Source: Apiospora phragmitis
Lineage: Eukaryota > Ascomycota > Sordariomycetes > Amphisphaeriales > Apiosporaceae
DNA length: 64,000 nucleotides
Assembly (NCBI GenBank): GCA_038363925.1
Contig: JAQQWL010000011.1
Coordinates: 7,936,001 to 8,000,000 of the forward strand
Direction: 5' to 3'
Shown here: in pieces, positions 32,579 through 47,000 of the stretch
Position numbering within the stretch: the first letter of the stretch is position 1
How the letters are laid out: the number at the start of each line of letters is the position of its first letter
Notes under the pieces: model-generated
What the model was told of the DNA's origin: nothing
Database searches by the model: none
Seen by the model: only the letters and a program-made list of their open reading frames with translations
Position numbers and translations under genes: made by a program

Positions 32579-32738
32579 CTCACATCCTGCTCCCCCCAAC
32601 TCAAATTCATCATGATAACCCTTACAACATTAAATACGCCTGTTCGCCAGGCTCCGGCCTTAGTATACATCCAAAACTTCTTGTGGGTTGACAGTACTGG
32701 AAACAGGATAAAGCGACATTGCATATACCGTCTGCTTC

Positions 32739-34291
32739 CTAGTCTGACTCGCTTTCCGAGCCAAGGAAAGCCAGGTCAGCCATCCTCTTTGATACGCGAG
32801 GCTTCGTCTTCGCTTCCTCATCGTCTTCTTCCTCTTCGTCGTCGTCTTTAGGTGCCGCCTTAGTAGTAGCCTTGGCCTTGCTTCTGGAGGCTCGACCACC
32901 TCGGCCATTAGATCCCCACATATCGTTCATTTCTTGTACTGCTTCGAGGTCGGCCATCAGCTCCCTTCGCTCCTTGATCTCCTTGGCTTTGGCTTCAGAG
33001 AATCTTCCGCTCATGCCAATGTCGTTCAACATCTGCCTCAGGTGCCGGATCTTTCCTCGTGTGTCGTCACCGTACTCCTTAAGCTCAAATCCCCATATCT
33101 TGCGCACACCACACTTCACCAAGTGGCGCTGCAGCTTCTTGATCTCCGCCTCGTCCCCGGTAACCTCCTTCGTAGCTTTGGTGGTGGCAGATTTGGCAGA
33201 TTTTGGCTTAGAGGGGCCGCTTTCGCCTTTGGACTTTCGCTTCTTCTTGGGTAGCGGCTCGTCGATGACGGACGATAGTTCTGAGCTGTCATCATCAACG
33301 AGAGCCTGGTCCTTTACTTCCGTCTGGGCGTCGCCATCTTTATTGCCACTCCCAGTCTTTGTTTCGCTCTCTGGGTAGGGCTCGTCTCCGCCTTCACGCT
33401 TTCGGCTTTGGCAGGTGACGGTTGATCTGGCGAGTGTGGCTTCTCCTCCTCCGAATCTTCAGAGACGTCTGACTCGACCTTAGGAGGTGCTGCCTTGCGG
33501 TTGTTGGCTTTTGCAGCTGTTTTATGTTTGCGGTTTTTGGCAGCGTTGCCCGTGTCGCTAACCTCGTCCGCCTCATCCTCGTCGGAAACAGCAGCCTTTG
33601 CTGATTTACGGCGCGGTTTTACAGGCTGTTTCGGTTCGTCCTCCTCCGATTTCAAGTCACTTAGCTCGGACTCAGACTCAGGCTTAGCCTCAGATTCGGA
33701 CTCGGGCTCAGATTCTTCCTTCCTCGCCTTTGTCGCCTTCTTTGCAGGTGGTTTCTTCTGCGGCGCAGCTTTCTTGCCCTTCTTCGTAGGTTTCTCCTCC
33801 TCTGATTCGTCCAGTTCACTCAGTTGTTCACTCAGTTCCGAGTCCGAGTCCGACTTCTTCTGGGCTTTTTTCGCTGGTTTCGCAGGCGCTGCTTTCTTGG
33901 CCCGTTTAGCTGGTGGACTGGCATCCTCACTAGCCCGTTTTGTGCCGTTCTTCTTGCTATTCTTGGCCGCTGCAGCTGGTTGTGGTTTTGTTGAATCCTT
34001 GTCGCTGTCCTGATATTGCTCCTACCAAGAGTTGCGTTGTTAGTCAGATGTAAATTGGTCCAATGGAGTTACACCAAATAAAACAGGGATGCGCACCACT
34101 GCCTCGTGAATAACATCTTTACTCAGGGTCTTCCAATCACCTTGCTTAAAGAAGTCGGAGTCGAGATCCAACTTCTCGGCCACGCGTTGTCGGATGTAAT
34201 TGACCGTCAATTCGTCGCGCTGGTCGCTACCAAGCACAGCGCGGACCTCAGCTTGGAGCTCCTCCTTGAGCTTCTTCTCTGATGGAGCCAT
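32739..34291 (-). CDS. DEK_C-domain chromatin protein with HIRIP3-like C-terminus
   Basis: Exons 34291-34097 and 34021-32739; 492 residues after supplying one base. Residues 1-65 form a DEK_C domain (DELTVNYIRQRVAEKLDLDS, FFKQGDWKTLSKDVIHEAV). Residues about 66-330 are disordered, with Lys-rich blocks alternating with Ser/Glu/Asp tracts likely to be casein-kinase-2 sites. The C-terminus has EIKKLQRHLVKCGVRKIWGF and IRHLRQMLNDIGMSGRFSEA, which resembles the conserved part of HIRIP3-type histone chaperones. It is probably a nuclear histone- or DNA-binding factor. Both end domains are clear, but the frame shifts once at about 33385-33400 (AESV... to ...EPYPESETKTG), inside the disordered part. 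Confidence 0.78.
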
Positions 34292-37118
34292 TGGAGAGTA
34301 GAGGGATTTGTGAAAGAGACAATGGACTCGCCGTGACAAAACACGCGAACGGAGCAGTAGGAGATGATGATGGGTTCTGCGCTATAGAAGACGCGCCTTG
34401 ATGCTTGCTGTCGTCGCTTCGAGAGGCGCGTTCGACCTAGTGGACTTTTAATGTGCGGTCCTCAAGTCGCGTGGGGGATTGGAGCTTCAGGTCGGAAGTG
34501 GAGGCGCTCTCGCGATAAAAGAACTTAAACACCTGCAAGAGGAAAGAGACAAGGGTTGCACAGGCCATCTGATCCACATCCACCATGACAGGCACTCGGC
34601 CGTGATGCATTTCCAGGGTCTAGATTTGATATCTTCCATACCATCACCTTCATTTTAATAATATGAAAGTTAGTGCAATGGATGAGTACACTCATGTGAT
34701 GCTATAGCAGGCAACAAGCTTCTGGGTCCAGGCCCAGGGCGGCTTTGTTTAAGAAGTAAAGGAAGATCCATACGAAGTCATTGCACGCACTGCTAGACTA
34801 TGACAACTGGAGCACTCCAATTCTTCCACAAGCGACATTCAGCAAAATGGAGATCTATCGATGTTCGAATACCTGTAGCAGAGGCCTGACCATGACCATT
34901 GGGGCTTCAACTACTTTCTCGAAGTTGAAAGTGTCCGTGAGCGTGTCAACATTAGCACTCTGAGATGACCCTTGGAAATCATCAATGAATCTCAAGGACA
35001 GCAAGAAGAACAAGGATAGTTGCGAGTGACAAGGTGATTCAATGCTACTAGTGAAGATTAGGGAAAACATCATGGCCAGGATTGGCTTGACAGCCAAAGT
35101 TGGCCTGATATTAGTAACAACTATAACCTCACCATTCTGATATAATCAATGCAATGCCAGACAGCGAGAACATCATAACATTAACGATTCTGATACGCAC
35201 TCAGTCTTATCTATTTTGATATTGCATAATGTCAACTGGCGTATGTCAAGTACAAACATACACTATATCTTTGAATATCTACCCAATGACCCCTATCTCG
35301 ATCTGCTAGGACTAGGAATGTACTTTTTATTAAGCTAAGAACTTACCGTGCCTCCATTGCCTCTACTATTTGACAAAATCCTAGGCGAATGCTTCAGTAA
35401 TTTGAGCAACGCAAAATTGGCACCCAACCCAAAGGCCACAGAAGGATGAAACCCCTGAGCCCCCCCATTCGTTCAAGGCAATGCCGACGGGAAAGCTGCT
35501 CAGGCTGACGTTATAATTTCTCTGATACGTAGGATATATGGGGATATGGGGCACTATCAATGAAATAAGTAGCCTGGTCGGCTTGCTTTCGTGTTGTGCA
35601 AGCGAACGCATCGTAAGCTCTTCCGCGCTTGGTGCTGCAGCTTATCGTAGAGTAATCTTTGTTCAGGGAACACTGCCCATTAGGACGTTAGAGAAAAGTG
35701 TTGTTCAGATGCATGTGCACGACTTGGGTCAGGATCAGCTTGCGTGGTATACAAGGCTATCACCGGCTTACCACTGAGGCATAAAAGCAAATGACTGTGG
35801 AGGGTTGCCAACACGAATCTCAATGCCTCTGGCGATCTTCTTGTTTGGAAGAGATAGATTATTATATCGGAACGGTAATCGAATATGGGACGCAAGAAGC
35901 GTGTGCTATCAAAGGCAAGAAGCCCACGTATAACAGCAACCATATGAGAGCCCCCGGGGCTATCTGAGAAGAGCTCTTCAGCATCGAGCCGGTGACTCTA
36001 AGGCGACACAGCACGACGAACCTCTGTCTGCCTTCAAAGCATCAAACATAGAAAACTGTAAGCTCACGGAGAGCATGTAGAGAACTTGATACATGGTGGG
36101 AAAACCCTTGAGATCTTGGTTGTGTAGATGAGGTATGTATCATGAGATGACAGGTCACGTCTGTCGGCCTGCGGAAACACATAGTCTTGCAACTGCCCTG
36201 ACATGGGCTGACAGCAATCCAAGCAGGAAGTAAAGCGATCCGCTGCACAATAGCAAATGGAGATAGATTGTGATGAGTAACCAACCAGGTATCTTCAATT
36301 GGCTACATTTTCGCGTGAGCCATCAAGGTGTTGTTGCATGGTGCCCTCGGCATTGCTGTCACCACCCATAGCTACAACCCATCAGACCCATGCCACTCCG
36401 TCCCCACCCAGTATCTGGGGTCCGATGGACCACTCTGAGCTTGTTCAGAAGTGCCCTTTCTCCCATCCTATCGGGTTTCATTCATGCCCATTGGCATGGC
36501 TTTTGCGTATACGGCCCGTCGATTTGAAGCCGAACGTCGGGTCTGTCCTGGTGTGAAGGCAGTGGACAAAAGATGGGCCTGGCACCGTGGCTGAGCTGAG
36601 CATCAACCAACAGACGCTAAATCCAAGCCTATTTGGTGCCTTGACCAGCACTGGACCGACTTGATTGGCCTCGCTTGCCTCGCTAGTCAGGGGGATTCAA
36701 TAACTTCAATTGCGGCTAAATTGTGATCTATTTTGGAGTTGCAGCGTGCATAACCCATCACACTCAACACTTGGCACTTGGCCACAACTGGGAGAAGGGA
36801 CCCGGGGATGGCCTGGGCCGATCTTTGTTCTTGTTTCCACTGTTGGAAGGGACCCTGACATTCCGCAAGGTGTGTGTTTCCCATGGCGCGCGGCAATGAA
36901 ACGCCTGTTGTCTGGCCTGAGTAAGGGGTGCGACCAACTTCTTTCGTTATTTCAACATCTTATCTTGGACATTCCTCACACTCACTTCAATCTTTGCTGC
37001 TTTCTTGTTTTTCTTACTTCGATATTGGAATATACTCATGTTTTGCTGCTTTATATAACGAGTACGTCACTGTCGCCTTGCTATCTATCTTTTTCGACCC
37101 CCTGAAATCCGCCCCGTC
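34292..37118. other. Gene-free stretch, 2.8 kb
   Basis: No supported gene. 34.6-36.3 kb is AT-richer than the flanks and its frames are short in all six directions. The last 500 bases are C/T-rich and should contain the promoter of the mannosidase gene. I find no terminal repeats or transposase motifs. Confidence 0.5.
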
Positions 37119-38963
<1,845 letters not shown>

Positions 38964-39064
38964 AGAGGCTGTCACAACCATTAACGCCAAAATCAACTAC
39001 TTCGAAACATTATTATTCATTAAGTATCAACTATCATAGTCTAGGGCATATATAATGTGGCTCC

Positions 39065-40290
39065 CTAAGCGCCGAAGGCCTTATCGAAGTCCGTCAGAGT
39101 GAACCGATAGTGGACCTTGTTGGTCTTGACTCTCTCAATAACCTCAGCACATCCCTTTTCGGAGATAGGGATGGTTTCAACCATGGGGTCGAGCTTCTTC
39201 TCAGTAGCCAGCTTCAACATCGCCAAACACTCAGGGCGGGAGCCAATATGGCTGGCACCGATGCTAGAGCCATTAGCCATGAACTGCTGCGGCTTGAGGT
39301 TGGGGATAGCTTCATCCGGCAAACCGACTTGGTGGAACTGGCAGCCAACCTTCAAGATGGACAGGTAGCTGTCGAGATCGAAGGTATGAGTCATATCGGC
39401 AGTGTTCAGGACAAAGTCGAACGTGAACGCCAAAGGCTTAGCCCAGTCTTTGTCGCCGCTGTTGACGAAGTGCTTGGCACCTAGCTTGAGCGCGTCGTCC
39501 TTCTTGTTGGGGGAGTGGGAGATGACAGTAACCTCGGCCCCCAGCGCATTGGCCCACATGACACCGAAATGACCGAGACCACCAAGGCCGACAATGGCGA
39601 CTTTCTTGCCAGAGCCGACGCCGGCGCGGACAAGAGGCGAGTAGGTCGTTAAGCCAGCACACAGCATGGGTGCTGCGTTGTGGGATTTGATGCCATCGGG
39701 GATGGGGAAGACGAAGTACTCGTGGGCACGGATGTGTGACGAGAAGCCTCCTTGGGAAACAGTCTCATTTGGGTCAACATCCTTGGGGTACGGAGCACCA
39801 TAGGTATCTAAAAAACAACAATGTGAGCAAACATGTTCAACATATGATCAATGGGTTCGAGGTGGTGACACTTACCGACCATGTGAGGGCAGTAGTTCTC
39901 GTTGTCGCTCTTGCATTGAGGGCACTTGAGGCAAGACCAGACCTGGGCACCAACACCGACGCGGTCGCCCTCCTTGATATCCTTGACGTCCTTGCCAACC
40001 TTGATTGCCTTGCCAACAATCTCGTGGCCTACGCAAATCGGAGTATGGGTCTCGCCCCAACCACCTGTGACAGTGTGGACATCGGAGCCGCAAACACCAC
40101 AGCACTCGATCTTGATGTCAATGTCCCTGTCGCCAAAGACCTTGGGCTTGAACTGCACGAGGTTTTGAGTCAGTCGGGGACGATCTCAACATTGATGAGA
40201 CGTGGGAGAACGCACAGTCTGCTTCTTGAACTCCTTGTATTTACCGAGCTCATTGATCATGAATCCTTCGAATTCCTCGGGGTAAGGCAT
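39065..40290 (-). CDS. Zinc-dependent NADP alcohol dehydrogenase, cinnamyl-alcohol-dehydrogenase type
   Basis: Three exons: 40290-40216, 40152-39876 and 39807-39065; 364 residues. Catalytic zinc ligands lie in ECCGVCGSDVHTV and VGHEIVG; the structural zinc lobe is CLKCPQCKSDNENYC. The Rossmann motif is GLGGLGHFG, and the following SHSPNKKDDAL (Ser then Lys) favours NADPH. The closing CHYRF-like strand (VHYRFTLTDF) matches the ADH6/CAD group, which reduces aromatic and medium-chain aldehydes such as cinnamaldehyde, furfural or HMF. It is cytosolic. A TATA-like element lies about 150 bases upstream. All exon phases agree and no lesion is seen. Confidence 0.93.
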
Positions 40291-40438
40291 CTTGAAAGGT
40301 GTATTTTGGGGGGTTATCTGGTAGGTGTAATTGTTTGGTGTTTGTAAAGACGAGGGTAGCACTTTCCGTCTGGTGTTGCAGTTGCGATTGACTTGAATTC
40401 AAACAATGGCCTACGTCGGGTGTACGAGATGCCGCGGA

Positions 40439-40446
40439 CTTATATA
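40439..40446 (-). promoter_or_regulatory. TATA-like element of the alcohol dehydrogenase gene
   Basis: TATATAAG on the minus strand, about 150 bases upstream of the ATG at 40290, at a spacing usual for fungal promoters with a moderate leader. Confidence 0.45.
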
Positions 40447-41313
40447 CGCACCTTTCGGTGAAGAATTATGGCATCTTCAGTGAGGGTTTATGACGACATG
40501 GCTCATTCATACTACAGGCGTTGCGGATTTTGCTCCGCATGTACAGCAGTCGGAGCAACAGACGGAGCTTTCTTCACATCTAGTGACGTCTATACTATGG
40601 GTTGACATGGTGTCGATTTCGAAAGCCATCACTTTTGCGACATGACGACTAGACGTGGCAGACAGCGTTTTGCTGCTCCCCGAGTGGACAGTCGCTTTTG
40701 GGGATGGGACACTAACCATGTAAGTTTCACAGGCACGAGTACCACCGTGGGCCTTTCCCGCACGACCCGCACGGCAATCTATGGAGGGCCATCTCTTATC
40801 TGGATGTGTTGTTACATCGGGGAGCGAGAGAGAGGAACAAATCGTCCGTATTATCTGCAGCATCGATCTTGGTAGGTTTGGGGAAGCACATGTCGTCCCG
40901 CCTTACCCCGCCATGGCTTCGGCGATCTGTCTTTTTTTCAGGTGGTGGTGGCTTGGCCGGGCATGTTTATTTGCTGTACACGCTGGCGCTATTTAGTTTG
41001 TATTCCTCTCTCTTCTTGGGCATATCTCGATCCCCAAGGAAAATCAATAGGCAGGGGCCGCCGAACGTGCGGCAGCCTGTTCCGGGTGGAGACTTATTCG
41101 CTACGGAACTCAATCTACTGACGTCATATACTTCATCTTGACGCTCCCGAGCGGGTGGCTTGAAGCAAAAGCGACACTATCTCATGAAGTTCGTGGGGTG
41201 TTATTTTGATTATTGAGTTCGTGGCTCGGCTGGGCCCGGCATCTACCTCATTGAGGCATATGGATTAATGTGTTTTGCTGTCATGCCCGGGGACGACAGT
41301 ACCCTCCTCCGTA
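40447..41313. other. Intergenic region
   Basis: Promoter side of the alcohol dehydrogenase gene and 3' flank of the NCS1 permease gene. No supported gene is seen. Confidence 0.55.
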
Positions 41314-43326
41314 TCACCACTTCCACCATCTTCTTTTCATGCCATGGCCCGTATCTGATCCTTCAGTGAACTGGATATCGGCTTCTTGTCCTTTGTTCTC
41401 GTCGGTCAATGCCTCCTCCGCAGCCTGTACCGGCAAGACCCCAAGCTTCGCGGCCTCCTGGGTCGTAAAAGTACCGTAAGTGTCCACCTCGTCAACCTCC
41501 CCGAGATGTGAGAAGGGGGAAGAGTTGGTTCACGCCGTAGAATAGAGTGAAGGAGATCAAAAAGCCGATGAAGAACGCGATGAAGTACAGCTCGTGGACG
41601 ACGTCGGGCGCGTCCGTGTCGCCCCGCGCCGTCACGATGAGCCCGCCGATGGTGGGCGCCCACCCGCGACCCAGCAGGGGACGACATGCCAGTTGACGCC
41701 GTGGGAGAACCAATAATCCGAGCCCTCGGGGCGGTACAGGTGCGTCAGCTTGATCTGTTGGCGGCGCAGCACGAAGTAGTCGCACACCGTGACGCCCATG
41801 ATGGGTGCCAGGAACACGGCGAACGAGTTGAGCACGGCGACGAACGTCGCCGCCTGGTTGATGAGCTGCCACGGCTGGATCACCCACGCCGCGCAGAACG
41901 TGATGAGTGCGCCCCGACGGATGTCGATGTATCGTGGGAAGAGCCCGGCCAGGTCGATGCCGCCCGCTACCGCGTTGGAGCATACGTTCTCGAACATGGA
42001 GGTAAAGGCGAAGGCGAGAGAGGCGAAGAAGACGCCGGCTCGCGCGGCGGAGGAGCCTTGGCCATCTGAATGGTCGGAAAAGAAGTCATGTGTCAGTAAC
42101 CATGCACTTTGTGTAATTTAGGAGCGACAATGCCGTATTATGACTTACGATCCATCATGATCATGAGGAGGTCCGGCGGATTCCAATAGATCTGGCCGTA
42201 AATCTTCTGGCACGCGGCCGTCGTCACGAGACCGCCGAAGCAGACGAGGACCCCCGTGACCCAGTAGACGGAGATGGTGCCGACGAGGTAGTCAGACTTC
42301 CTGCGGGCATAGCGCGAGAAGTCGCTGCTGTTGGTCATGCCCGCGGCCTTCTGCCCGATAACCTGGTTGATGCCAGCCATCATGAGCCACGATGCGCCCC
42401 AGCGCGAGCTCGAGGGGACCTTCTCGCCCTGTGAGAACACGGGCCCGACTCCGCGCGCCACCGATAGGGACCAGATCATCATGCCCAACATGCCTAGTCC
42501 GCATGCCACCGATGACACGAAGAATGGCTTCTTGAACCTCTCCGGTCGGATGAACAGGAACGGGATCGATACCGTCCAGAACACGATGAAACCCACTAGC
42601 TCGTACGTCGTCGTCGGCGTGCTCGTGCTCAACGTGTTTGGGATCTTGGCGAACTGTGGCCAGATGGCCGTGATGCAGACACGGCAGCAGTCGCGGGTGT
42701 GGTTAGCTACGCCGAATACCACATGGGGCTACCCACCCCTATATTCAGGACCTGAGTACACTTACGTGACCAATTTACCCCCATTCCAACCTAGCAGAGC
42801 CCATTAGCGTGATTGTTAATATCGCTATACAGTTGGAAATGTAAACTCACACTGGAGAGCAGTCCAGATGAAGTTGAGCAACACACGCTGCATCAGGGGG
42901 ATATAGCTCGCCCGCATCCCCCACGTGAACCGGTTCTGGATGGTGAAGCCGATATGCCAGGTCAGGCCGCACCAAGCGACGAGGACGGCAAAGAGGCAGC
43001 AGAGGCCGCGCGAGACGACGATGACTGCCATGGCCTGGCCGACGGACAGCCCCTGGGTCAGAAACGTGTTGGGCGTCTGCCATGTTGCTACATTGAGCGA
43101 CGATCTTTGGTGATTCCAAGTACAGTCAATCAGTATACCATGGCCGTTTGGGCATTCAGGGGTAGGACGGGACTTACAGAGACCATGAGCCAAAGAAGTT
43201 GAACCAGCCCCATGTGCGACGAGACGGCGGAAGCGGAATCAGATCACGGTTCGACCAGGCGCTCACTTCGTCAGGGTGCGATTCTTCGGTCTTGAGGGCC
43301 ACGGCCTCCTTCATACGTCGAAACAT
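41314..43326 (-). CDS. NCS1-family nucleobase/hydantoin-type permease
   Basis: Five exons: 43326-43178, 43104-42851, 42790-42766, 42681-42149 and 42065-41314; about 570 residues. N-terminal SAWSNRDLIPLPPSRRTWGW and NVATWQTPNTFLTQGLSVGQ lead into about 12 transmembrane helices, with GINQVIGQKAAGMTNSSDFS and MFENVCSNAVAGGIDLAGLF as NCS1 landmarks. The tail VDTYGTFTTQEAAKLGVLP is typical of fungal Fur/uracil-allantoin-type members. NCS1 proteins import uracil, allantoin, purines, cytosine, thiamine or hydantoins with protons or sodium at the plasma membrane. Two single-base lesions lie at 41662-41666 (one missing) and 41515-41519 (one extra). The fourth exon, at 42681, has no AG at its acceptor (it reads CG), a third oddity. 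It is divergent from the hydantoinase gene. Confidence 0.85.
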
Positions 43327-44073
43327 CGTGATTGTGTTTGAGTAAGGGATTGCTCAATGCGTGACTTCCCCCCGAAACATACAGACAAAGGATTGGCGGG
43401 ACTCATCTGCTACATAAGTGTATGCAATGATCTACCTCTGCTGCTGGTCAATGGATAAATACCATGGGGTCGGCATCTTATCGTGCAGGATCACTCCATC
43501 GATCCTTGGCAGTGGGGAGTATCATCCCAATGCCAGAGTCTTGTTCGGTGATGCTCGGTTGATACACACCGTCCGCAGATCGGTTAATCGCGTGGTGCCC
43601 ATGTATAGCTATGCTAGGAGGGGGCCTATTTTAGTTCTCCCCAAAAAGTTCAAAAGGACCGTTGTGGTAACCTGATTGTAACCTGGGCGGAGATAGGGTC
43701 GGACGGGTCCGATGGTTATCGGGAACCCCCCAACCGGTGCTGATGCCGGAATCGCGCCAAGCCCCGACAGACCAGCTCAACCCCTTGACTCAAAGCGAGC
43801 TCCCCGATCTAATGGGCTCGACTAGTCGGAAACGTAGCGATTGGCTGGCCTGGGGTATTTACTAATACCCATAGCTGATCGAAGGATATCAAGAAGTTTC
43901 ACTATCATGAGCATCAAAACTTGGGCCTACCCCGCGAAACCAATATTCGGTCTCAATCGAACATAGGAGCCCTATGGCAAGGTCAATGAAAGCCTTTCCT
44001 TAATGGAATTGGAGACAGATCTTGCAGAGTTCCCCGATAGTACTCACCAAGTGTCTGTAGATTAGCATTGGAA
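43327..44073. promoter_or_regulatory. Divergent promoter of permease and hydantoinase genes
   Basis: This 747-base region must drive both genes and so could co-regulate them. It contains HGATAR-type GATA-factor sites at 43478-43483, 43691-43696, 43716-43721 and 44035-44040, the kind bound by AreA/NIT2 nitrogen regulators. About two such sites are expected by chance in this length, so the evidence for nitrogen control is weak. Confidence 0.4.
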
Positions 44074-47000
44074 ATGGCTGCCGCAATGAAGACACCGCAT
44101 CTAAGAATAGGGGTTGATGTTGGCGGGTATGCATCTCAAGCCCTACTTTCAGCAGCTCCTTATGTGCAAAGCTAACCCGTGAACAGAACAAACACAGACG
44201 GGGTGATACTAAACCCCGAGAAGTCATCAGGCCCAGATAGGGGCATCGTGGCCTGGAAGAAGGCCAGCACAGCCAAGAATCCCAGCGATGGAATCTTCAA
44301 CGTTATCCGGGAGATGTTCGAGCAGTCGAATGTTGACGCTCAAGACGTGGCTAGTGTGACAGTTGGGACTACTCATTTCATCAATGCGGTTGTAGAGATG
44401 GACAGATCACGACTGGCAAAGGTGGCAATTATTCGACTGTGCGGGCCATTCTCGAAAGACATACCCGTTGGTATCGATTGGCCCCCGAAGCTGCGGAACA
44501 TCATTTGTGCTTACCGCGGTCTGGTCGATGGTGGCCTAGAGATCGATGGCAGCCTAATTGAGGAGCTAGACGAGGAGGCCCTACTTCGCGAGTGCGAGAT
44601 CATCAAGTCACAAGGCATCAAGAGCATCGTGGTGATAGGCATTTTCAGCCCCATCGACATTGTTTACAGGCAGGAAGAGCGCGCCGCCTCTATCATCCGC
44701 GACACGTACCCCGAGGCGGACGTGGTGCTTTCGAAGGAGGTCGCCCACATCGGGTTCCTGGAGCGGGAGAACGCAGCAGTGCTCAACGCATCGATCCTCG
44801 CCTTCGCCCGCTACACCATCCACTCGTTCCAGGAAGCCATCAGCCGGCTGGGGCTCCGCTGCCCCGTCTTCATCACGCAGAATGACGGGACCATACTCCC
44901 CGCCAGTTCCGCGGCCAGGCTCCCCATCCGGACCTTCTCGAGCGGCCCGACGAACTCGATGCGCGGCGCTGCGTTCCTCACGAAGGACCTGGAGAACCGA
45001 GAGGCCATGATGGTGGTGGATATCGGCGGCACCACGACCGACGTCGGCCTGCTTCTACCCAACGGGTTCCCTCGACAGGCGGCGGCCTATAGCGAGATCG
45101 CTGGAGTGCGCACCAACTTCTCCTATCCGGACGTGAAGAGTATTGGCCTAGGAGGCGGTTCCATCGTGCGACGGGCCGAAGGAGGGGACCTCACGATTGG
45201 GCCGGATAGTGTCGGGTACCTGATCCAGGAGAAGGCGCTGGCTTTCGGTGGGACCGTCCCGACTACAACTGACTACACTGTACTGGACCAGCCGACACTG
45301 GGGATCGGGGACCTCTCCCTCCTGGAAAAGGCAAATATCGCGGCTAACTTGCCAGGTTTTAAAGCAAAAGTGAAGTTGATGCTGGAACGCATCATAGACA
45401 CCATGAAGACGTCCCCAAATGACATACCGGTGGTCCTAGTCGGCGGTGGCGCCGTGATAGCACCCGACAATCTCCTCGGAGCGAGTCGCGTCATCAAACC
45501 GAACTGGTCAGGGGTGGCGAACGCGATTGGCGCAGCGACGGCCAGGGTCAGCGGGGTCGTTGATTTCGTCGCGAGCACTGAATCCAAGAGCGTAGCGCAA
45601 GTTATTGAAGAGGTATCGCAGTCTGCCATCGATAAAGCCGTGGCAAATGGAGCGGCGCGCCAGACTGTTACTATTGCCGAGGTCGAGAGCTTCCCCCTAC
45701 AGGTAGGTTATCGCTCACAAGCTTAGGTCTCGTTTGATGCTACTATTACTAAGAACACCCCTTTTCCTAGTATATCGCCAATAAGTCTCGTGTCGTGGTC
45801 AAAGCTGTCGGTGACTTCGACTACTCGAGGACCGATCTCCTCAGTTCTACCGCACCTGTTGATGGCGATTCGCCTTTGAAGTGTCAGGGTATGGACGCGA
45901 TGGAGTTTGGAAGAGATTCCATCGGTACGGAACTAGTAGAGGAGTCAGCACCCTCGGTCAAGCAAACGACAGTGACGACGACAGTGGGCATCGGCAATTA
46001 TAAGCCAAATGTGGTCAACCGGCAATGGATGCTCTCCGAAACCGACCTCGACTGGGTAACCACTGGCTGCTACATACTGGGCACCGGAGGCGGTGGGAGC
46101 CCCTATCAGCACATGCTGAGACTCCGCGAGTTGCTCCGAGCCGGTGCCACTGTGCGTATCGTATCTCCCTGGGACTTACGAGATGACGACATTGTGGCTT
46201 GTGGAGGTGGTAAGGGGTCGCCACAGGTCTCGATCGAGAAACCATACGGAAATGAGTGAGTGGTGAAAATACTTCGACATCTTTTCCTTTCTTGTTGAAC
46301 TCTTTCTAGGAACTTCGGTACTAAGATATGCAAACCAGGATACTAGAGTCACAAAAAGAGTTATACGACTACCTCAAAGTCCAACCAACCGCCGTCATCT
46401 CCCTCGAGATCGGCGGCGGCAACGGCCTGCAGGGCCTGGTCCTGGGCGCATCGTCCAACATGGACATCCCGACCGTCGACGGCGACTGGATGGGCCGCGC
46501 CTATCCCGTCTCGCACCAAACGACGCCCGTCGTGTACGAGACCAAGGCGACCATGATCCCGTCGTGCATCGCGGACGGCAACGGCAAGGTCCTGCTCATG
46601 ACCAAGGCCCGCACCGAGCTCGACGCCGAGCGCGCGTTCCGCGCCGCCCTCTCGACCATGGGCTCCCACGTCGGCTGCGCCAAGGGGCCCATCCGCGGCG
46701 CCGACGCGAAGCGCTGGGTCGTCGAGAATACCGTGTCGCTCGCGTGGCGGATCGGCCGCGCCGTTGCGCGCGCGCGGGCAGCGAACCAGGTCGATGCAGT
46801 CGCTGAGTCTATCGTGGAGGAGGTCGGTGGTGAACGGTCGGCTCGTGTACTGTTCCGCGGCAAGATCATCGGCGTGGAGAGGGTCACCAAGATGGGTCAC
46901 GCGTACGGCGAGGTGGTAATCGAGTCGACTGCGGCTACCGCTGTGGAGACTGCTACCGGCAGTGAGAAAATAAATACATCAGCAGCAGCAGAACGGCTTA

